Origin: Myxococcus guangdongensis
Lineage (GTDB): Bacteria > Myxococcota > Myxococcia > Myxococcales > Myxococcaceae
NCBI RefSeq assembly: GCF_024198255.1
Contig: NZ_JAJVKW010000027.1
Coordinates: forward strand, 1-56,925
Direction of reading: 5' to 3'
Length of the DNA stretch: 56,925 nucleotides
Shown here: positions 52,414 through 56,925 of the stretch, piece by piece
Layout: the number at the start of each line of letters is the position of its first letter
Position numbering within the stretch: the stretch's first letter is position 1
The notes under the pieces: model-generated
The model's database searches: none
What the model was told of the DNA's origin: nothing
Seen by the model: the letters and a program-made list of their open reading frames with translations, nothing else
Made by a program: the position numbers and the translations under genes

Positions 52414-53319
52414 ATGAGCCTCTCCTCCGTCGACGCCCTCCCCTCCCCCATGCCCACCGCCGAGCCCGAGCGCTTCACGCTCCACGCCTGGACGACGGCG
52501 CAACGCGGCGTGGCCGTGACGGCGCGCCTGGTGATGATGACGTGCCTGCTGGCCTTCACCACCTGGCTGATGTCGGACATCCTGCAAGGCACGCAGACGC
52601 TCACCGCGCAGCCGCTCATCCTCGGCCTCGTCTTCGGCTGTGGGCTCCCGGTGGTGCTCGTCGCGGGGATGCGCGTCCGGGCCCGCGCCACGCTCGAGGT
52701 GGGCGCCTCGGGGCTCGCGCTCGCGCTGCGAGACGGCGCGCGGCTGGAGGTTCCGCTCGAGGTCGTGGACACGGTGCGCCCGTGGCGACTGCCGCTGCCG
52801 GGCCCGGGGCTCGTCGTGCGCATGAAGTCGGGACGCGCGTTGGGGCACGGGCTGGAGGTCGAGGACGCGCTGCCGCTGCTCGTCGCGCTGGGCCGCCTCC
52901 AGGGCTCGCTGGGTGAGTCGGCCTCGCATCCGCTGGTGCGCTACGGACGGGCGCGGCGGGAGCTGTGGAAGAAGCGCTGGTACCACCTGCTGCTCAAGCT
53001 GGTGGTGTTCCCGCTGGTGCCCGCGGGCATCTTCTTCCGGGCGCACCAGTACATCGCCTTCGGCGGTCCGTTCGGCGAGTACCAGGTGTCGGGGCTCGCC
53101 GCGTACCTGCGCTCGTTCGGTCGCTACTACGCGCCGATAGCGCTGAGCCTCCTGCTCATCGCCGTCTTCTGGCGCGCGGTGGCGGAGGCGCTGTCGCTGG
53201 CGGCGGCGAAGTGGACTCCCTCGTGGACGCGCGGCGTGCGCCGAGGGGCCGAGTGGTGCTGCCGCCTCGTGTACTACGGCGGCATCATGGCCTTCACCGC
53301 GCTGCGCTTCCTGTCGTGA
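52414..53319 (+). CDS. Integral membrane protein of unknown function
   Basis: This 301-residue protein has about five hydrophobic segments: two near residues 30-85 (LVMMTCLLAFTTWLMSDIL and LILGLVFGCGLPVVLVAG), one near 190-205 (LLLKLVVFPLVPAGIFF), one near 240-260 (APIALSLLLIAVFW) and one at the C-terminus. Between the second and third lies a beta-rich soluble part (LEVGASGLALALRDGARLEVPLEVVDTVRPW) that recalls a PH-like domain. The ATG at 52414 is the best start, but no clear ribosome-binding site is present. The gene diverges from the lnt operon and ends in front of a strong terminator. Confidence 0.65.
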   Translation: MSLSSVDALPSPMPTAEPERFTLHAWTTAQRGVAVTARLVMMTCLLAFTTWLMSDILQGTQTLTAQPLILGLVFGCGLPVVLVAGMRVRARATLEVGASGLALALRDGARLEVPLEVVDTVRPWRLPLPGPGLVVRMKSGRALGHGLEVEDALPLLVALGRLQGSLGESASHPLVRYGRARRELWKKRWYHLLLKLVVFPLVPAGIFFRAHQYIAFGGPFGEYQVSGLAAYLRSFGRYYAPIALSLLLIAVFWRAVAEALSLAAAKWTPSWTRGVRRGAEWCCRLVYYGGIMAFTALRFLS

Positions 53320-53340
53320 GGGCCTGGCTGGAACGACGAA

Positions 53341-53372
53341 GGCCCCCGACGCTCGGACGAGCATCGGAGGCC
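53341..53372. terminator. Bidirectional hairpin terminator
   Basis: A 15-bp stem with two imperfect positions, GGCCCCCGACGCTCG (53341-53355) with CGAGCATCGGAGGCC (53358-53372), has a two-base loop in the DNA as written. It sits between the convergent stops at 53319 and 53414 and should end both transcripts. Confidence 0.65.
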
Positions 53373-53413
53373 CTGGGATGCAGCGACTCACCCGCGCGGA
53401 GCGGGCGCTGACA

Positions 53414-54502
53414 TCACGGCGTCGCGGGGTTGAAGCGCGAGCTCTCCCAGCCCATGCGCTCGTGGCCGGTCTTGTTCCACTCGGGGTTCTTGCCGTTGAC
53501 CACCTGGGTGTCGGTGAACTGGGGCGCGCCCGTGCCGGAGCCCGAGCCCGAGAAGATGCTCACGCTGATGGTGGTGCCGAAGTACGTCGGGTGGGTGTTG
53601 TCCGACTGGATGTAGTCGTAGCTGGTGCTGGCGTTGACGAAGTGGGTGTTCGCGTCGCGCAGCGTGGAGCGCAGGGCGCCGGTGATGCGGGCCACGTAGG
53701 CGGCCTCGGTCTCACCCGCGACGTAGCGCAGGGCGGCCGAGTCCACCTGGCCATCGCCGTTGCTGTCGTAGTCCGCGGCCATCATCTCCGCGAAGGAGTC
53801 CGCGCACTGGAAGCCGTACTTCGCCGCCAGGTTGCACGTGCGCCAGTTGCTGCGCGCCAGCAGCGGCAGGAACTTCACCTGCTTGTTCACCGTGGCGCCC
53901 GTGGCCGAGTCACGGCAGGACGTCTGCACGTTGTCCGCGTCGAAGCCGGGGTAGTAGATGTTGGAGACAATCTTGACCTTGGCCGACGTCGCGTACTGGT
54001 TGATGGCCTGCATGGCCCGCTCCGTGTACGTGGTGCAGGCCGCCAGCGCCGCCTCCAGGCCGCTGTAGTCACAGGTGCCGGACTGACCCGAGAACGCGCT
54101 GCGCGCCTGCAGGTAGTCATTGCCGCACATCTCGAACATCACGGCGCGCGTGTTGGCCGTCTGCATGTACGAGCGCTCGGAGACAATCTTGTTGTTGTAG
54201 ATGTCGTCCGCCTTCGCGCCGGACTTGGTGCGGCGGATGACCTCGATGTCCGCGTTCCACGTCTTGGCCAGGTACTCGCCCTGCACCACGGGGGCCGCGC
54301 GGCGCGCGACGGCGGAGATGCCACCGTTGTAGCCCGCATAGATGGAGTCGCCGTACGCCACGACGCGATACTTCGTCGTGGACGTGGACCGGTCGATGGT
54401 CCACGACGTGTTCTGGTTGATGGTGCTCGCCAGGGCGCTACCACTCACCGCTGCGGTGGCCACGGCAACCGCGAAGGACAGCCCATTGCGACGGAAGAAC
54501 AT
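53414..54502 (-). CDS. Secreted SGNH/GDSL hydrolase with an EF-hand-like calcium loop
   Basis: This 362-residue protein has a cleavable signal peptide (to about SALA-S, residue 25) and an SGNH esterase/lipase core: block I VAYGDSIYAG (Ser53), the Asn of block III in MCGNDYLQ, and block V SDNTHPTYFG with Asp and His. About residue 243 there is DYDSNGDGQVDS, a good match to an EF-hand calcium loop, inserted between blocks III and V, so activity or folding may need calcium. Several cysteines (CDYSG, ACTT, SCRD, TCN, QCAD) could form disulfides outside the cell. The ATG at 54502 has GAGAGCGG just upstream; a longer frame to 54556 is less likely. Confidence 0.85.
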   Translation of the reverse strand: MFFRRNGLSFAVAVATAAVSGSALASTINQNTSWTIDRSTSTTKYRVVAYGDSIYAGYNGGISAVARRAAPVVQGEYLAKTWNADIEVIRRTKSGAKADDIYNNKIVSERSYMQTANTRAVMFEMCGNDYLQARSAFSGQSGTCDYSGLEAALAACTTYTERAMQAINQYATSAKVKIVSNIYYPGFDADNVQTSCRDSATGATVNKQVKFLPLLARSNWRTCNLAAKYGFQCADSFAEMMAADYDSNGDGQVDSAALRYVAGETEAAYVARITGALRSTLRDANTHFVNASTSYDYIQSDNTHPTYFGTTISVSIFSGSGSGTGAPQFTDTQVVNGKNPEWNKTGHERMGWESSRFNPATP

Positions 54503-54722
54503 GCCCGCTCTCTTCTCTTCCCACGGGGGGATGTAGGGGGAGACCGAACCGTACACGCCGTCGATTCGTGAATCACCCGCAAACTGGAATAACGCGTTCA
54601 GTCAGAATTCGAGGAATGCGTGAAACTTTGTCCCACGAGGGCTTGGGGTGTCTGATTCCTGACGCGGCGCGACGCATGACGCGGTGTTTCACAGTGTTTC
54701 AATACAGCGGGAGAAAGCACAA

Positions 54723-56042
54723 TTGAGGTGGACGACGGGAGCGCGGGTGTTGGCGCAGTGGCTGGTGCTGGGGGCGCTGGTGGGGGTGGTGTGCGGCGTG
54801 GCGTCCGCGGGGTTCCTGTGGCTCCTGGAGGAGGCGACGCGGCTTCGGGAGGCGAATGGGGGGCTGGTGTACGCGCTGCCGTTGGCGGGTTGGGTGTTGG
54901 GGGCGGTGTATGCGCGGTGGGGAGGGCCGGTGCGTGGGGGGAACAACCTGGTGTTGGAGACGGTGCACACGGGGGATGCGCAAGTGCCGTTGCGGATGGC
55001 GCCGATGGTGTTGGTGGGGACGGTGCTGACGCACCTGTTCGGCGGAAGTGCGGGGCGGGAGGGGACGGCGGTGCAGATGGGAGGGAGCCTGGCGGACTGG
55101 GTGGCGCACCGGTTCCGGGCGGGGGTGGATTTGCGGCGGGAGCTGTTGGCTGCAGGGATTGCGGGCGGGTTCGGGTCGGTGTTCGGGACGCCGGTGGCGG
55201 GGGCCGTGTTCGGGTTGGAGGTCGTGGTGGTGGGGCGGCTCGGGTACGAGGCGCTGTTGCCGGCGCTGGTGGCGTCGGTGGTGGGAGACGTGGTGACGCG
55301 GGGGTTGGGGATTCACCACACGGTGTATCCGGTGCCTGGGGCGTTGCCGTTGACTGTGGTTGTGATTGGGAAGTGGTTGGTGTTCGCGGTGGGGGTGGCG
55401 GCGGTGGCGGTGGTGTTCGTGGAGGGGTTGCACCGGTTGAAGGCGGGGATGGAGAAGCGGGTTCCGTGGTTGCCGTTGCGGATGGCGATGGGTGGGACGG
55501 CGGTGGTGCTGTTGTGGCTGTGGGTGGGGACGGATGCGTATCTGGGGTTGGGGGTGCCGGGCATCGTGCGGGCGTTCGAGGACCCGGGGCTCCCTGTCTC
55601 CGCGTTCGCGTGGAAGCTGGCGTTCACGGTGGTGACGCTGGGGACAGGGTTCCTGGGTGGGGAGGTGACGCCGCTGTTCTTCATCGGGGCGAGCTTGGGG
55701 AACGTGCTCGCGCGGATGTTGGGGTTGCCGGTGGACCTGGGGGCGGCCGTGGGCATGGCGGCGCTGTTCGCCGCGGCGGCCAATACGCCCCTTGCGCTGT
55801 CCATCATGGCTGTGGAGCTGGTGGGGGCAGGGGTCCTGCCCCACGTGATGATTGTGGCTACGGTGGCGTATGTGTTGACGGGCCACCGGGGGATTTATCC
55901 CGCGCAGCGGATTGGGCGGCGGAAGGACGGGGGGCCGGGGTTTGGACGGTGGGTTCCGCTGCGGGAGTTGGAGAGCACGGTCCCCGGGCCTGTCACTGAG
56001 CGACCCGGGGACGGTGGACCTGGGGGTCAGGGCTCTGGGTAG
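54723..56042 (+). CDS. CLC-type anion channel/transporter, resembling the fluoride subgroup
   Basis: This 439-residue membrane protein has about ten hydrophobic helices and CLC signatures. GGSAGREGTAVQMGGSLAD (about residue 107-125) is the GREGP region, GGNNLVLE precedes it, and GGEVTPLFFIGASLGN (about 312-327) replaces the usual GxFxP. The T in GREGT and the GEVTP motif resemble, from memory, the CLC-F fluoride exporters, but this is not certain. The start is ambiguous: TTG at 54723 has GGGAGA eight bases upstream, while GTG at 54684 lacks a ribosome-binding site. The gene is very G-rich on this strand, with many TTG and GGG codons unlike its neighbours. The 3' end overlaps the convergent gene by 16 bases. 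Confidence 0.85.
   Translation: MRWTTGARVLAQWLVLGALVGVVCGVASAGFLWLLEEATRLREANGGLVYALPLAGWVLGAVYARWGGPVRGGNNLVLETVHTGDAQVPLRMAPMVLVGTVLTHLFGGSAGREGTAVQMGGSLADWVAHRFRAGVDLRRELLAAGIAGGFGSVFGTPVAGAVFGLEVVVVGRLGYEALLPALVASVVGDVVTRGLGIHHTVYPVPGALPLTVVVIGKWLVFAVGVAAVAVVFVEGLHRLKAGMEKRVPWLPLRMAMGGTAVVLLWLWVGTDAYLGLGVPGIVRAFEDPGLPVSAFAWKLAFTVVTLGTGFLGGEVTPLFFIGASLGNVLARMLGLPVDLGAAVGMAALFAAAANTPLALSIMAVELVGAGVLPHVMIVATVAYVLTGHRGIYPAQRIGRRKDGGPGFGRWVPLRELESTVPGPVTERPGDGGPGGQGSG
55980..56012. terminator. Hairpin at the end of the CLC gene
   Basis: A perfect 9-bp inverted repeat, GTCCCCGGG (55980-55988) and CCCGGGGAC (56004-56012), with a 15-base loop lies inside the last codons of the CLC gene and just beyond the stop of the convergent gene. 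It could end leftward transcripts. Being partly coding, its role is tentative. Confidence 0.35.
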
Positions 56043-56925
56043 TGGAAGACGCGACCGTCGTCACCGACGATCCATATGTCTCCGGACGCGGTGATGGCGA
56101 TGTCATTCAGGGGGACAGTCGCTGTGGCTGCGGGCAAGTCTGGGCCCTTGGCCCAACCGTATGGCGTCAGGCGACGCAGCCTGCCATTCGCGCTCCCATC
56201 CACCATGTAGCACTGGTCCGCCAGCAGGCGTTGCTCTGAGCTCTGCCCGTCATTGCGCATCACCACACTGGTGAAGGGGACATTCACTCCCACAGGTGCA
56301 TCAACCCGGTTCCAGGTCACATTTCCATCCCAGCGCCACGCGGCCCCGTTGTCGCCCACCGCGCAGGCTTTGTTGGCAGTTCCCATCCATACAGCCCTCG
56401 CGGAACCCGCCGTGTTTCCTGGCGCGTGTGAGTGACTGGCGGCAGTCGCAGTTCCCCCAGGTGTCACCGCATAGCCACGGAACCTCTGCCCACTACCACT
56501 TCCTGTCGTACCGCCAACTGCAAGAAGGAACTCCTCCTGCAGCCCGTGCATCCCGTAGAAGTTGACCACATTGTCGTCCAGCTCGGTAAACGGCGACGCA
56601 GGCGGTTGCGTCCCTGGCGCATACCGATACAGTCGGCCCGTCGTATCCGTGATGTAGAACACGCTTCCACTCGGCGCCGGGAAGCCCACCAACGCCGTGA
56701 TGTTTGCTCCACTTGGTATAATTCCGGGGCTGCAATTGAATCCACTCGTACCCGTGTGAACAGCGAGCCATCCACCTTCTCCACCCAGCCAGACATTTCC
56801 TGAGGGATCCACCCAAGAAGCTGTCCAGTTGTGATCCCCACAGTTGTTCGGGTTCGCAGGCGCACTACCGTCCCCCGGCTGCGTCGTCGCGTCCCCAAAG
56901 CTGAAGCTCTCGAACTTCGCACCGG
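56027..56925 (-). CDS. Secreted propeller-like protein, 5' part beyond the window
   Basis: The frame is open to the right edge, so the first part is missing; about 299 residues are visible. The sequence has short beta repeats of the type G-x-V-W-L-x-G-(D/E)-(N/G)-G: SGNVWLGGEGG, SVFYITDTTGRLYRYAP, CAVGDNGAAWRWDG and IWIVGDDGRVFHYP. These suggest a beta-propeller, as in secreted myxobacterial proteins of unknown role. The visible part has few charged residues and many Gly, Thr, Ser and Asn, which fits export. A GTG at 56812 could be mistaken for the start, but coding character continues upstream of it (ESFSFGDATTQPGDGS). Confidence 0.7.
   Translation of the reverse strand, partial: GAKFESFSFGDATTQPGDGSAPANPNNCGDHNWTASWVDPSGNVWLGGEGGWLAVHTGTSGFNCSPGIIPSGANITALVGFPAPSGSVFYITDTTGRLYRYAPGTQPPASPFTELDDNVVNFYGMHGLQEEFLLAVGGTTGSGSGQRFRGYAVTPGGTATAASHSHAPGNTAGSARAVWMGTANKACAVGDNGAAWRWDGNVTWNRVDAPVGVNVPFTSVVMRNDGQSSEQRLLADQCYMVDGSANGRLRRLTPYGWAKGPDLPAATATVPLNDIAITASGDIWIVGDDGRVFHYPEP

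Noticed and set aside
54560..54722. Possible fluoride riboswitch before the CLC gene
   Set aside because: I looked for the conserved GG-GATGG core with its pseudoknot partners and did not find it.

Overview
This window reads as chromosome from a myxobacterium of the Myxococcus/Corallococcus type. The GC content is very high, genes are packed on both strands, and there are many long secreted or lipidated proteins. The most specific marker is a retron whose reverse transcriptase and msr-msd structure match what I remember of msDNA-Mx162. No integrase, transposase, tRNA, rRNA gene or CRISPR array was seen inside the window.

Layout, left to right. Positions 1-222 hold tandem leftward promoters of stable-RNA style, so an rRNA or tRNA operon may lie just off the left edge. 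Positions 603-8199 carry a PKD/beta-helix lipoprotein, a small STAS-like protein, an alpha/beta hydrolase, a methyltransferase with an odd catalytic motif, a ferritin-like protein, and a possible dehalogenase pair. Positions 8707-11973 are a tightly coupled operon of four genes joined by ATGA overlaps: a small protein, a six-TM histidine kinase, an isoprenoid-synthase-like protein and a terpenoid-type C-methyltransferase. Positions 12388-22035 hold three tandem giant paralogues built of carboxypeptidase-regulatory-like beta domains, each behind a similar inverted-repeat promoter box. A fourth relative lies at 27783-31112. Between them is an SbcD/YhaO-like nuclease, YhaN-like ATPase and PlsC acyltransferase operon.

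The most interesting block is 32090-45116. It runs in one direction: a 909-residue helical-repeat protein, a 2,176-residue WD40-HEAT protein, a SWIM zinc-finger protein, the retron msr-msd, and the retron reverse transcriptase. Spacing and overlap suggest one transcriptional unit, and I propose that the three upstream genes are effectors or partners of the retron, possibly in phage defence. The sequence does not prove this.

Positions 45218-56925 are mostly housekeeping and envelope genes: an alpha/beta hydrolase, a GMC oxidoreductase, a 48-residue membrane peptide, a Cys/His-rich secreted protein, a bestrophin-like channel, apolipoprotein N-acyltransferase with a membrane-anchored partner, an unknown membrane protein, a secreted SGNH hydrolase, a CLC-type channel resembling the fluoride subgroup with aberrant codon use, and a secreted propeller-like protein cut by the right edge.
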